A stretch of 40,601 bases of DNA from JASLDZ01 sp964235945 (GCA_964235945.1 CAXSDV010000021.1:1-40601), one strand, 5' to 3'. Shown: positions 8,499-19,646, counted from the first letter of the stretch. The notes: generated by a model not told the origin, from the letters alone. A program made the numbers and translations.

Positions 8499-9719
8499 TC
8501 AGGAGAACAGCCTGCCCAGGATGCGAAGCAGATCGAGTTGCCGCAGATCGTTCCAGGTGGCGAACAGCATCAAACCGAGAATCAGGACCAAGCCCACGCG
8601 CAGGCTCGCCGCCTGCACCCCGGCGGAGACAGGTCGGCGCGCCAGGGCCTCGTAGGCGTAGAAGACGAGGTGGCCCCCGTCGAGAACGGGGATCGGCAGC
8701 AGGTTCATGAAGCCTATGCCGACCGAAATCACGGCGGCCAATTGCAGCAGGACCAGCGCGCTGCCGGCCAGCTTGCCGCTGGCGGTGGGCTGGGCGTGCA
8801 GCTCGGCCTTGGTGATCGCCCCCGAAGCGCGCGCCATGCCCACCGGGCCGCGGAGCTGGTCGCCCGACTCCAGTCCCCGCGCGATCCGCTCGAGGTAGAC
8901 GGCCGTCGAGCCGATGATGTCGCCCACGCGCTTGACGCCCAGCGCCACGGCCTGCGGGGCGTTGTAGCGGACCCGCCGGTAGTCGGCGGGGTCGCGCGAG
9001 CTGTACACGCCGAGCACCGTGCCCCGCATGGGCCGGCCGGTGAAAGGCTCGGGCGTGGTGCGCACCTCGGGGGTGGCGGTGAAGTCGCGCTGCACGGGGC
9101 CGGTGGGCGTCGCGCGCCGCACGCTCACCCGGACGGGCGTACCGGCCCGATACTGCACGGCGGCGCCGATGTCGGAGAACTCGGTCACGGGCCGACCGTC
9201 CAACGCGGTGACGAGGTCGCCCGCCTTGAGCCCCGCGCGGTCGGCCGGGCTCTGCGGAACGACGCCGCCGATGCGCGGCAGGGTCAGGGTCGCGCCCAGG
9301 CCCCACAGCACGCCCGCGAAGATCACGATGGACATGAGGAAATTGGCCGCCGGTCCCGCCGCCGCGACCGCCGCACGCTCCCACACCGGGCGGAAGTCGT
9401 AATAACGCGGCACCGCCGCCCCGCGGCCCTGGGCCTCCGCCCGGCGGCGCACGTCCGCCAGACCCGTCTCGTCCGGCACGGTGGAGACGGGTTCCTGGCC
9501 GGCGAAGCGCACGTAGCCGCCCAGGGGGACGCAGCCGATCCGCCATTCCACGCCGCCGCGGTCGCGCCAGCTGAACAGGGTGGGTCCGAAGCCGATGGAG
9601 AACCGGTCGATGGCGATCCCGAAGCCGCGCGCCACCAGGAAATGACCGAGCTCGTGCACGGTGACGACCACCGTCAGCACCAGCAGGTAGGGCGCGATGT
9701 AGAGCAGGGTGTCGCCCAC
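8499..9719 (-). CDS. rseP: Site-2 intramembrane zinc metalloprotease (RseP/MmpA)
   Basis: This is a site-2 protease (peptidase M50) that cuts transmembrane segments of regulatory proteins. In Caulobacter the RseP homologue is called MmpA and is known to release the polarity factor PodJ from the membrane; transfer of that role to this protein is inference. The 406 residues include the zinc motif HELGH at 22-26 in the first membrane helix, GFGPTLFSW and PLGGYVRF, a periplasmic PDZ domain (about 150-220, with SPADRAGLKAGD) and the second active-site motif PVLDGGH at 344-350 (D347). It appears to have one PDZ domain where E. coli RseP has two. GTG 9719 starts 8 bp after the dxr stop. The dxr-rseP-bamA order is common in proteobacteria. 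Confidence 0.95.
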   Translation of the reverse strand: MGDTLLYIAPYLLVLTVVVTVHELGHFLVARGFGIAIDRFSIGFGPTLFSWRDRGGVEWRIGCVPLGGYVRFAGQEPVSTVPDETGLADVRRRAEAQGRGAAVPRYYDFRPVWERAAVAAAGPAANFLMSIVIFAGVLWGLGATLTLPRIGGVVPQSPADRAGLKAGDLVTALDGRPVTEFSDIGAAVQYRAGTPVRVSVRRATPTGPVQRDFTATPEVRTTPEPFTGRPMRGTVLGVYSSRDPADYRRVRYNAPQAVALGVKRVGDIIGSTAVYLERIARGLESGDQLRGPVGMARASGAITKAELHAQPTASGKLAGSALVLLQLAAVISVGIGFMNLLPIPVLDGGHLVFYAYEALARRPVSAGVQAASLRVGLVLILGLMLFATWNDLRQLDLLRILGRLFS

Positions 9720-9727
9720 GGCCGGAC

Positions 9728-10930
9728 TCAGCCGCGCGCGGCCGCACGCCGGTCGGCGATGCGGCGGGCGTGGAGGCGGGCCTGCGCGTCCACCGCCAGG
9801 GCGGCGTCGATCGGGTCGGCGTGGGCGCGGTGAGCTTGGGCGTGGTCCATCTGCGCCAGCGTGTCGGAGACGATTGCGGCTATGTCGAGGAAGCCGATCC
9901 GGCCTTTCAGGAAATCGGCCACCGCGACCTCGTTGGCCGCGTTCATGGCGGCGGGCGCCCCCTCCCCCCCGCGCAGCGCCTCTCGCGCGATCCGCAGGGC
10001 GGGGAAGCGGTCCTCGTCGGGAGCCTCGAACGTCAGGGAGCCCACCTTGGCGAGGTCGAGCGCAGGCGCCGGCCAGCTTATGCGCTCGGGCCAGGCCAGG
10101 GCGCAGGCTATGGGGGCGCGCATGTCGGGGGGGCCGAGCTGGGCCAGCGTCGAGCCGTCCCGGTACTCCACCAGGCTGTGCACGACGGACTGCGGGTGGA
10201 CCACGACGTCGATCTCGTCCTCGGGCGCGGCGAACAGATAGCTCGCCTCGATCATCTCCAGCCCTTTGTTCATCATGGTCGCCGAATCGACCGAAATCTT
10301 GGCGCCCATGCTCCAGTTCGGATGCGCGACCGCCTGCTCCCGCGTGGCGGCGGCCATGCGGGCCTTGTCCCAGGTGCGGAACGGGCCGCCGGACGCGGTG
10401 AGGATCAGCCGGGCGACCCGGCCGCGCGCGGCCGGGTGAAGCACCTGGAAGATGGCCGAGTGCTCGGAGTCGACGGGGATCACCTCGCCGCCGGACGCCC
10501 GCGCCGCCGCCAGCAGCGCCGGTCCCGCGCAGACCAGACTTTCCTTGTTGGCCAAGGCGATGACCGCCCCCGTGCGCGCCGCCGCCAGGGTGGGGCGCAG
10601 GCCGGCCGCCCCGACGATGGAAGCCATCACCCAGTCGGCCCCGCGGCCGGAAGCGGCCTCGATCACCGCCGCCTCACCCGCCGCGGTCTCAAGGTCCTCG
10701 CCCGCCAGCGCCGCCTTGAGCGCCTCGTGCTCCGTTTCGTCGGCCACGACGGTGAGGCTCGGCCTCCACCGTTTCGCCTGCTCCGCCAGGCGCGCGACAT
10801 TTCGTCCCGCGGCCAGCGCCACCACTTCGACCTCCACCTGCCCGTCGCGGACCGCATGGTCCAGGAGGTCGAGGGTGGACACGCCCACAGAACCCGTCGA
10901 GCCGAGCACGGCCACCTTCCGCGTGCGCAT
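9728..10930 (-). CDS. dxr: 1-deoxy-D-xylulose 5-phosphate reductoisomerase
   Basis: Dxr (IspC) converts DXP to 2-C-methyl-D-erythritol 4-phosphate with NADPH, the committed step of the MEP isoprenoid pathway. The 400-residue protein has the NADPH-binding GSTGSVG at residues 10-16, ALANKESLV near 126-133, the metal ligands D154 and E156 in IPVDSEHSAIFQ, and SMGAKISVDSATMMNKGLE with E225. The frame is open 50 codons further upstream inside cdsA, but MRTRKVAVLGSTGSVG marks the family start. ATG 10930 overlaps the cdsA TGA by one base (TGATG). It supplies isoprenoid precursor for the undecaprenyl chain made by UppS, encoded two genes upstream. Confidence 0.97.
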   Translation of the reverse strand: MRTRKVAVLGSTGSVGVSTLDLLDHAVRDGQVEVEVVALAAGRNVARLAEQAKRWRPSLTVVADETEHEALKAALAGEDLETAAGEAAVIEAASGRGADWVMASIVGAAGLRPTLAAARTGAVIALANKESLVCAGPALLAAARASGGEVIPVDSEHSAIFQVLHPAARGRVARLILTASGGPFRTWDKARMAAATREQAVAHPNWSMGAKISVDSATMMNKGLEMIEASYLFAAPEDEIDVVVHPQSVVHSLVEYRDGSTLAQLGPPDMRAPIACALAWPERISWPAPALDLAKVGSLTFEAPDEDRFPALRIAREALRGGEGAPAAMNAANEVAVADFLKGRIGFLDIAAIVSDTLAQMDHAQAHRAHADPIDAALAVDAQARLHARRIADRRAAARG

Positions 10931-11763
10931 CAGACCAGGGCTCCCGCGACCAAGCGGGTTCCCGCCAGCACGAGGGCGGCGCACATCAATCCGTCGACCC
11001 GGTCCAACAGCCCTCCATGCCCAGGGATCAGGTCCCCCGAGTCCTTCACGCCGAAGCGCCGTTTCAGCACAGATTCCCACAGGTCCCCGGCCATGGTGGC
11101 CAGACCCGCCGCCAAGCCGATCAGCACCCCGTGGGCGGGTTCAGGCCCGCCCAGGCGCCGCACCGCGGTGGCCGTAACCGCGGCCGCCAGCATCGCCGCG
11201 ACCAAGCCGGTGGCGAAGCCGGACCAGGTCTTGTTGGGCGAAAACCGCGGCCAGAGCTTGGGACCACCGATCAGGTTGCCCCCGCCGAAAGCCGCGATGT
11301 CGGCGGCCCAGGCCGCCCCGATCAGGATGAGCGTCCAGGCCAGGCCCGTACGCCCGCTCCGCAACCACAGCAGCGCCAAGCTCGGAGCGCCGAGGTAGAT
11401 CACCCCGAGCGCCACGTCCATGCCCCGGGGCGTCCAGCGCAGAGCCCGCGACATCAGGGCGGCGACCAATGCGCCGGCGGCCAGCACCGCCCAGGCCGCG
11501 CTCCCCGCGCCAAGATAGGCGGCGAACACCGCCAGCAGCACGGCGGTGGCGATGGCGGCGGAGACGCGCGTGGAAGCCTCGCGGGTGCTCATGCGCCCCC
11601 ATTCGAGGCTGAGCAGCGCCACCGCCACCGAGATCAGCACCAGGAAGGTCTCATGGCCGCGCACGACCCCGACCACCGCGACCGTCGCCAGCACCATCCC
11701 GGACAGGATGCGCAGGCGAAGGTTGGACCAGTCGAACGATCTAGCCGGCGGCGAGGACGTCAT
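10930..11763 (-). CDS. cdsA: Phosphatidate cytidylyltransferase
   Basis: CdsA makes CDP-diacylglycerol from phosphatidic acid and CTP at the inner membrane, the branch point for all phospholipids. The 277-residue protein is mostly hydrophobic with about seven or eight membrane segments. It carries the full C-terminal family signature: SVLKRRFGVKD followed by SGDLIPGHGGLLDRVDG, with conserved Lys, Asp and the HGG...DR block. SPNKTWSGFATG lies upstream of it. The ATG at 11763 overlaps the end of uppS by 23 nt. The uppS-cdsA-dxr-rseP order matches many proteobacteria. Confidence 0.96.
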   Translation of the reverse strand: MTSSPPARSFDWSNLRLRILSGMVLATVAVVGVVRGHETFLVLISVAVALLSLEWGRMSTREASTRVSAAIATAVLLAVFAAYLGAGSAAWAVLAAGALVAALMSRALRWTPRGMDVALGVIYLGAPSLALLWLRSGRTGLAWTLILIGAAWAADIAAFGGGNLIGGPKLWPRFSPNKTWSGFATGLVAAMLAAAVTATAVRRLGGPEPAHGVLIGLAAGLATMAGDLWESVLKRRFGVKDSGDLIPGHGGLLDRVDGLMCAALVLAGTRLVAGALV

Positions 11764-12502
11764 CCACCTCGGCTCCGCCGTAGCGCCGGTCGCGGGCGCG
11801 AAACTCCTCGATGGCGGCGCGGAGCGGATCGAAGCCGTAGTCGGGCCACAGCACGTCCTGGAACACGAGCTCGGCGTAAGCCGATTCCCAGAGCAGGAAG
11901 TTGGACAACCGCCGCTCGCCCGAAGTGCGCACGATCAGGTCGAGCGGCGGGCCGGCGGCGGTGGAGAGCTGGGCGCCGAAGGCGGCCTCGTCCAGCGCCC
12001 GCGGGTCGAGACGCCCCTCGACCACGGCCTGGGCGCAGCGGCGGGCCGCTTCGGCGATGTCGGCGCGCCCGCCGTAGTTGAAGGCCACCTGCAGGTGGAA
12101 GCGGTCGTTGTGGCGGGTGCGGTTCTCCGCGCGCTCGATCACCTCGAGGATGTCCGGCCCCAGCCCGTCGCGCCGGCCGATGACGTGGACGCGCACGCCT
12201 TCCCGGTCCAGCCGGGCCAGGTCGCTGGCCACATAGCTCTTCAGCAGGCCCATCAGCTCGGACACCTCGGTGGCCGGCCGCCGCCAATTCTCGGTGGAGA
12301 AGCCGAACACGGTCAGCCACTCGACCCCGAGCTCGGGCGCGGCCTCCACCGTGCGCTTGAGGGCCTTGACGCCCTCGCGGTGGCCGAAGGTGCGCGGCAG
12401 CCCCCGCCGCTTCGCCCATCGGCCGTTGCCGTCCATGATGATGGCGACGTGGCGGGCGCGGGCGGGCTCGGCCGAGCCGGTCAGGCTCCGCAACGGCGAC
12501 AT
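11741..12502 (-). CDS. uppS: Undecaprenyl diphosphate synthase
   Basis: UppS, a cis-prenyltransferase, extends farnesyl diphosphate with eight isopentenyl units to make the C55 carrier used for peptidoglycan and O-antigen. The 253-residue cytoplasmic protein has HVAIIMDGNGRWAKRRG near the start, with catalytic D24, then FGFSTENWRRP, FNYGGRADI and the signature RTSGERRLSNFLLWESAYAE. Length is normal. It begins 34 bp after frr and overlaps cdsA by 23 nt. Confidence 0.97.
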   Translation of the reverse strand: MSPLRSLTGSAEPARARHVAIIMDGNGRWAKRRGLPRTFGHREGVKALKRTVEAAPELGVEWLTVFGFSTENWRRPATEVSELMGLLKSYVASDLARLDREGVRVHVIGRRDGLGPDILEVIERAENRTRHNDRFHLQVAFNYGGRADIAEAARRCAQAVVEGRLDPRALDEAAFGAQLSTAAGPPLDLIVRTSGERRLSNFLLWESAYAELVFQDVLWPDYGFDPLRAAIEEFRARDRRYGGAEVDDVLAAG

Positions 12503-12536
12503 CTCGCGCTCTCCCGCCTTGACCGCGCCCCCGCCA

Positions 12537-13094
12537 TCAAACCTGCATGATCTCTTGTTCCTTGGCTTTCAAGGCCTCGTCGATGCGCTTCACCGCCGCA
12601 TCGGTGAAGCCTTGCACCTCGGTCTCGGCCTTCTTCTGCTCGTCCTGGCTGACGTCCCCGTCCTTTTCGGCGCGCTTCAGGTCCTCCATGGCGTCGCGGC
12701 GCACGTTGCGCACGGCGATCTTCTGCTGTTCGGAATACTTGCCGGCCAGTTTGGCCAAGTCGCGGCGGCGCTCCTCGGTGAGCGGCGGGATCGGCACGCG
12801 CAGGGTCTGGCCGTCCGTGATGGGATTGAGGCCCAGGCCCGCGGCGCGGATCGCCTTCTCGACCGGGCCGGTCATGCCCTTGTCCCACACGCTGACCACG
12901 ATCATGCGTGGCTCGGGCACGCTGATGGCGGCCACCGAATGCAGCGGCATGGTCGACCCGTAGGCCTCCACAGTCACGGGGTCGAGCAGGGTGGCCGAGG
13001 CGCGGCCCGTGCGGATGCCGCCGAACTCGTCTTTCAGAGCGGCGACCGCCTTGTCCATACGGTCGCGATAGCGGGCGAGGTCGGGCTTGGGCAT
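12537..13094 (-). CDS. frr: Ribosome recycling factor
   Basis: RRF splits the post-termination ribosome together with EF-G. The 185-residue protein matches the family length exactly. Motifs are GGIRTGRASATLLDPVTVEAYG (written here in part: GIRTGRASATLLDPV), ISVPEPRMIVV, GLNPITDGQTLRVPIPPLTEERR and the C-terminal helix ending in AKEQEIMQV. It lies between pyrH and uppS with a 26-bp gap upstream, the usual pyrH-frr pairing. Confidence 0.98.
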   Translation of the reverse strand: MPKPDLARYRDRMDKAVAALKDEFGGIRTGRASATLLDPVTVEAYGSTMPLHSVAAISVPEPRMIVVSVWDKGMTGPVEKAIRAAGLGLNPITDGQTLRVPIPPLTEERRRDLAKLAGKYSEQQKIAVRNVRRDAMEDLKRAEKDGDVSQDEQKKAETEVQGFTDAAVKRIDEALKAKEQEIMQV

Positions 13095-13120
13095 GGGGTC
13101 GGACTCGAAGGTTGCGGCGG

Positions 13121-13873
13121 TCAGGCCTGGGGCTCGGCTTCGATCACGGTGTGCACGCCGACCCCGGTGACCACGTCCAACAGGGCGCCCGGCTGACGGA
13201 TGCAGAAGACGACGATCGGGATGCGGTTCTCGCGCATCAGGCTGATGGCGGAGGCGTCCATCACCTTAAGGTCGCGGGAGAGAACCTCAAGATAGCCCAG
13301 CCGGTCATAACGAACGGCGGTGGGGTCGCGCTTGGGGTCGGCGGTGTAGACGCCGTCCACGCTCGTGCCCTTGTACAGGGCGTCGCAGCCCATCTCCGCG
13401 GCGCGCAGGGCCGCGGCCGTGTCCGTGGTGAAGTAGGGATTTCCCGTGCCGGCGGCGAAGATCACCACCCGGCCCTTCTCGAGGTGCCGCTCGGCGCGCC
13501 GCCGGATGTAGGGCTCGCAGACGGAGGCCATGGGGATGGCGGACTGCACGCGCACGTCCACCCCCAGCCGCTCCAGGGCGTTCTGCATGGCCAGCGCGTT
13601 CATGACGGTGGCCAGCATGCCCATATAGTCGGCGCTGGCGCGCTCCATGCCCTTGGCGGCCCCCGACAGGCCACGGAAGATGTTGCCTCCGCCGATGACC
13701 AGGCACAGCTGGACGCCGCGCTCGGCCACTTCGGCGATCTCCTGGGCGATCACCCCGACCGTGTTCATGTCTATGCCGTAAGGCTGGTCGCCCATCAGCA
13801 CTTCGCCCGACACCTTGAGCAGGATCTTGCGGTGGCGCGGCTGCGGGAAATCGCGCTCGAGTTCGATCGTCAT
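13121..13873 (-). CDS. pyrH: UMP kinase
   Basis: PyrH phosphorylates UMP to UDP, the first step to all pyrimidine nucleotides and to UDP-sugars. It belongs to the amino-acid-kinase fold and is usually a hexamer. The 250-residue protein has KILLKVSGEVLMG near residue 16, the nucleotide loop VIGGGNIFRG, GMLATVMNALAMQNALE, AGTGNPYFTTDTAAALRA and KGTSVDGVYTADP. The first 15 residues are a short extension. ATG 13873 has only a weak ribosome binding site. A 116-bp gap with a hairpin separates it from tsf upstream, so its expression may depend on partial read-through. Confidence 0.97.
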   Translation of the reverse strand: MTIELERDFPQPRHRKILLKVSGEVLMGDQPYGIDMNTVGVIAQEIAEVAERGVQLCLVIGGGNIFRGLSGAAKGMERASADYMGMLATVMNALAMQNALERLGVDVRVQSAIPMASVCEPYIRRRAERHLEKGRVVIFAAGTGNPYFTTDTAAALRAAEMGCDALYKGTSVDGVYTADPKRDPTAVRYDRLGYLEVLSRDLKVMDASAISLMRENRIPIVVFCIRQPGALLDVVTGVGVHTVIEAEPQA

Positions 13874-13940
13874 GGCGGCGTTCCGATTCGGGGCGGGATC
13901 CGAGGCGGCGCGACCATAACGCGCCGCTTCGGGAGCGGAA

Positions 13941-13968
13941 CGGCCGGGAGCGCGCAGGCTCCCGGCCG
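13941..13968 (-). terminator. Hairpin between tsf and pyrH, possible (partial) terminator
   Basis: A perfect 10-bp stem, CGGCCGGGAG (13941-13950) and CTCCCGGCCG (13959-13968), has an 8-nt loop and lies 21 bp after the tsf stop. On the minus strand it is followed by TTCCGCTCCC, so there are only two T residues and no real U-tract. It may act as an attenuator or an mRNA 3'-end stabiliser between the translation genes and pyrH. The stem itself is certain; the function is inferred. Confidence 0.5.
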
Positions 13969-13989
13969 CTTAAGGCGGGACAGGGCGGC

Positions 13990-14943
13990 TCAGGCCGCGC
14001 CGGTCAGCGCCGCCACCTCCCCCGCGAAGTCGTCCGTCTTCTTCTCCACGCCCTCGCCCAGCGCCAAGCGGATGAATCCCGTGAGCTTGATCGGCGCGCC
14101 CAGAGTCTTGCCGGTGTCGACCAGGAGCTGCTCGATCGTCTGGTCCGGGTTCATGACGAAGGCCTGCTTGGTGAGCACCACCTCCTCGTAGAATTTGCGG
14201 ATGCGCCCCTCGACCATCTTCTCGATCACCGCCGGCGGCTTGCCGGAAGCCTGCGCCTGCTCGGAGAAAATGGCGCGCTCGCGCTCCACCGCCGCCGGGT
14301 CGAGGTCGTCGGTGGACAGCGACAAGGGCGAGGTGGCGGCGATGTGCATGCCGATCTTGCGGCCGAGCTCGGTCAGCGCCGCTTGGTCGGAGGCCGCCGA
14401 CTCGAGCGCGGTGAGCACGCCGATGCGGCCGAGCTCGGGCGCCACCGCGTTGTGCACGTAGGCGGCGACCACGCCCTGCGGCACCACGAAGCGCTTGGCG
14501 CGGCGCACCATCATGTTCTCGCCGACGTTGGCGATCAGGTTGGTGAGCATGGACTGCACCGTCTCGCCGCCCTCGACGGCGGCGGCGTTCAGCGGCTCCA
14601 CCTCCGTCAGGCCCTGCAGGTCGACGTCCAGCGCGGCGACCGCGACCTTGCGCGCGGCGTTCTGGAACAGCTCGTTGCGCGCCACGAAGTCGGTCTCGGC
14701 GTTCACCTCGACCGCCGCGCCGACCATCCCGCCGCCCTGGGAACGCAGGGCCACGGCGACCAGCCCCTCGGCGGCCACGCGGTCGGACTTCTTGGCGGCC
14801 TTGCTAAGGCCCTTGGTGCGCAGCCAGTCGGTGGCCGCCTCGATGTCGCCGCCCGTCTCGGTCAGCGCCTTCTTGCAGTCCATCATGCCCGCGCCGGACT
14901 TCTCGCGCAGTTCCTTGACGAGGGCGGCGGTGATCTCGGCCAT
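13990..14943 (-). CDS. tsf: Elongation factor Ts
   Basis: EF-Ts is the nucleotide exchange factor that returns EF-Tu to its GTP form. The 317-residue protein starts with the UBA-like domain MAEITAALVKELREKSGAGM and DCKKALTETGGDIEAA, followed by the first signature (TKGLSKAAKKSDRVAAEG) and the EF-Tu contact motif NAETDFVARNELF. The C-terminal dimerisation domain ends near LGEGVEKKTDDFAGEVAAL. Its start has a GGAG ribosome binding site. It is downstream of rpsB as in most bacteria. Confidence 0.98.
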   Translation of the reverse strand: MAEITAALVKELREKSGAGMMDCKKALTETGGDIEAATDWLRTKGLSKAAKKSDRVAAEGLVAVALRSQGGGMVGAAVEVNAETDFVARNELFQNAARKVAVAALDVDLQGLTEVEPLNAAAVEGGETVQSMLTNLIANVGENMMVRRAKRFVVPQGVVAAYVHNAVAPELGRIGVLTALESAASDQAALTELGRKIGMHIAATSPLSLSTDDLDPAAVERERAIFSEQAQASGKPPAVIEKMVEGRIRKFYEEVVLTKQAFVMNPDQTIEQLLVDTGKTLGAPIKLTGFIRLALGEGVEKKTDDFAGEVAALTGAA

Positions 14944-14971
14944 GGGAGTTCTCCGGTATCCAGGTGTGACG

Positions 14972-14999
14972 ATGCGGCCGAACGCGAGTCCGGCCGCAT
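14972..14999 (-). other. Hairpin 1 in the rpsB-tsf spacer
   Basis: ATGCGGCCG (14972-14980) and CGGCCGCAT (14991-14999) form a perfect 9-bp stem with a 10-nt loop, 28 bp upstream of the tsf start codon. It is the promoter-distal one of two stems in a 96-bp spacer. It could adjust read-through or the translation level of tsf relative to rpsB, or protect processed mRNA. No U-tract follows. Confidence 0.5.
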
Positions 15000-15014
15000 G
15001 TGATGGGATGTGTG

Positions 15015-15036
15015 CGGGCGGCCGCGCGGCCGCCCG
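15015..15036 (-). other. Perfect 22-bp GC palindrome just after rpsB
   Basis: Every base from 15015 to 15036 belongs to an exact inverted repeat with centre GC|GC; its first half is CGGGCGGCCGC. As RNA it would form a roughly 9-bp all-GC stem with a tetraloop only 3 bp after the rpsB stop. No T-rich tail follows on the minus strand. A role as attenuator or 3'-end barrier of rpsB mRNA is inferred. Confidence 0.5.
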
Positions 15037-15039
15037 GGA

Positions 15040-15828
15040 TCAGACGGCGGCGGGCTCGGCCGGCACCGCGTCCAGCGCGGCTTCGGTGCGCAGGGCGGGC
15101 TCGGAGGGCGCTTCGGAGGCGCCCAGGTCGACGCCGGAGGAGGACTGGCCCTGGGCCAGGCCGTCCAGCACCGAGTCCGCCACCAGGTCGCAGTAGAGCT
15201 GGAGTGCGCGCGCCGCGTCGTCGTTGGCGGGGATCGGGTAGGCCACGCCCTCGGGATCCGAGTTGGTGTCGAGGATCGCCACAACCGGGATGTTGAGCTT
15301 GCGCGCCTCCTGGATGGCGATGGCCTCCTTGTTCGTGTCGATCACGAACATCAGGTCGGGGATGCCGCCCATGTCCTTGATGCCGCCCAGGGAAAGCTCG
15401 AGCTTCTCCTTCTCGCGCGTCAGCGTCAGCAGCTCCTTCTTGGAGCGCTGACCCTCGTCGCCGATGCCCTCCAGCTCGCGCAGGCGCGCGATGGAACCCG
15501 ACACGGTGCGCCAGTTGGTGAGCGTGCCGCCCAGCCAACGGTGGTTGACATAATACTGGGCGCAGCGCTTGGCGGCGGTGGACACGGGGTCCTGCGCCTG
15601 GCGCTTGGTGCCCACGAACAGCACGCGACCGCCACCGGCCGCCACTTCGCGCACCTTGACGAGCGCGGTGTGCAGCAGCGGGATGGTCTGGCTGAGGTCG
15701 ATGATGTGGATGTTGGCGCGGCTACCGAAGATGTAGCGCTGCATCTTCGGGTTCCAGCGGTGTGTCTGGTGGCCGAAGTGCGCGCCGCTCTCGAGGAGCT
15801 GACGCATGTTGAAGTCGGGCAGAGCCAT
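15040..15828 (-). CDS. rpsB: 30S ribosomal protein S2
   Basis: S2 binds late to the 30S subunit near the head and is needed for S1 docking. The 262-residue protein opens with MALPDFNMRQLLESGAHFGH and contains RWNPKMQRYIFGSRANIHIIDL, RWLGGTLTNW, LGGIKDMGGIPDLMFVID and IPVVAILDTNSDP. The last 35 residues are an acidic Ala-rich tail, a common alphaproteobacterial feature. AGGA lies 9 nt before ATG 15828. A 161-bp spacer separates it from dnaE, the longest gap downstream of dnaE, so rpsB most likely has its own promoter. Confidence 0.98.
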   Translation of the reverse strand: MALPDFNMRQLLESGAHFGHQTHRWNPKMQRYIFGSRANIHIIDLSQTIPLLHTALVKVREVAAGGGRVLFVGTKRQAQDPVSTAAKRCAQYYVNHRWLGGTLTNWRTVSGSIARLRELEGIGDEGQRSKKELLTLTREKEKLELSLGGIKDMGGIPDLMFVIDTNKEAIAIQEARKLNIPVVAILDTNSDPEGVAYPIPANDDAARALQLYCDLVADSVLDGLAQGQSSSGVDLGASEAPSEPALRTEAALDAVPAEPAAV

Positions 15829-15989
15829 GGGTCGTTCGTCCTGATCCGGTTAGGCCTCCGCAGGGTCGCACCCGAGAACGGGCACCGGATGACGGACGGG
15901 TGGACGCGGGGTCGACCTGTCCGCACGCCTGCGTGTGGAATGAGATGCTGAATAGTCAATCGGCGGTGACAACGCAAGCTTCGCCGCGT
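15829..15989 (-). promoter_or_regulatory. dnaE-rpsB spacer: probable rpsB promoter and leader
   Basis: This 161-bp region is less GC-rich than its surroundings between about 15940 and 15975, where the minus strand holds TTGTCA (15972-15967) and an overlapping downstream TTGACTATTC. These are the best -35-like elements, but I cannot find a convincing -10 at the right distance. The remaining roughly 110 nt would be a leader containing short inverted repeats, which is compatible with ribosomal-protein feedback control. That is inference from position only. Confidence 0.35.
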
Positions 15990-19418
<3,429 letters not shown>

Positions 19419-19464
19419 CAAGGCCTCCCAGAGCCGCACGACGGCCGCTCCGAACCTGCGGGAA

Positions 19465-19554
19465 TCAGCCCACGAGGCGCACCGCCGCGCAGACCATGCA
19501 GACGAAGCCGGCCACTGAAGCAAGGGCCATCGAGTCGCGGGCGAGACGGATCAT
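19465..19554 (-). CDS. sidA: 29-residue single-pass membrane protein, SidA-like SOS division inhibitor
   Basis: This small frame encodes 29 residues: a basic start (MIRLARDS), a hydrophobic segment (residues 9-24, MALASVAGFVCMVCAA) and a short tail (VRLVG). It therefore looks like a single inner-membrane helix with a positive N-terminus. GAGGG lies 8 nt before ATG 19554. A promoter with a perfect LexA box over its -10 lies directly upstream and dnaE starts 46 bp downstream. In Caulobacter crescentus the SOS-induced SidA is a 29-residue inner-membrane protein that blocks division through FtsW/FtsN. Length, topology, SOS control and Caulobacteraceae context all agree. I have not compared residues, so the name rests on context rather than alignment. 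Confidence 0.82.
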   Translation of the reverse strand: MIRLARDSMALASVAGFVCMVCAAVRLVG

Positions 19555-19576
19555 GGAGGAGGCCCTCAGGGTGAGT

Positions 19577-19591
19577 GTTCCCCCAATGTTC
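19577..19591. promoter_or_regulatory. LexA (SOS) operator GTTC-N7-GTTC
   Basis: GTTC (19577-19580), seven bases CCCCAAT, and GTTC (19588-19591) form an exact copy of the direct-repeat LexA box of alphaproteobacteria. The distal repeat overlaps the -10 hexamer of the promoter for the 29-residue gene, so LexA bound here should block polymerase until DNA damage. A further GTTC at 19604-19607 is not at the 7-nt spacing. Confidence 0.88.
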
Positions 19592-19616
19592 TAGTCACGT
19601 TTTGTTCTCTCCACAA
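19588..19616 (-). promoter_or_regulatory. Promoter of the sidA-like gene (and possibly dnaE)
   Basis: On the minus strand -35 TTGTGG (19616-19611) and -10 TAGAAC (19593-19588) are separated by exactly 17 bp. The expected transcription start near 19581 would give a leader of about 27 nt before ATG 19554. Overlap with the LexA box supports the assignment. Confidence 0.65.
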
Positions 19617-19646
19617 CCGCTCCCGCCCGGGACGCCTGTGGATGGA

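Noticed and set aside
6499..8655. Long plus-strand open frame (718 codons) opposite bamA
   Set aside because: It is antisense to a clear bamA, has low-complexity composition typical of GC-rich shadow frames and no recognisable domain.
5749..9747. Very long minus frame joining the rseP region to bamA
   Set aside because: The upstream part is rseP DNA read in the wrong frame. BamA proper starts at a signal peptide at 8472.
19604..19607. Third GTTC near the LexA box
   Set aside because: It is 12 nt, not 7 nt, from its neighbour, so it does not form a second LexA operator.
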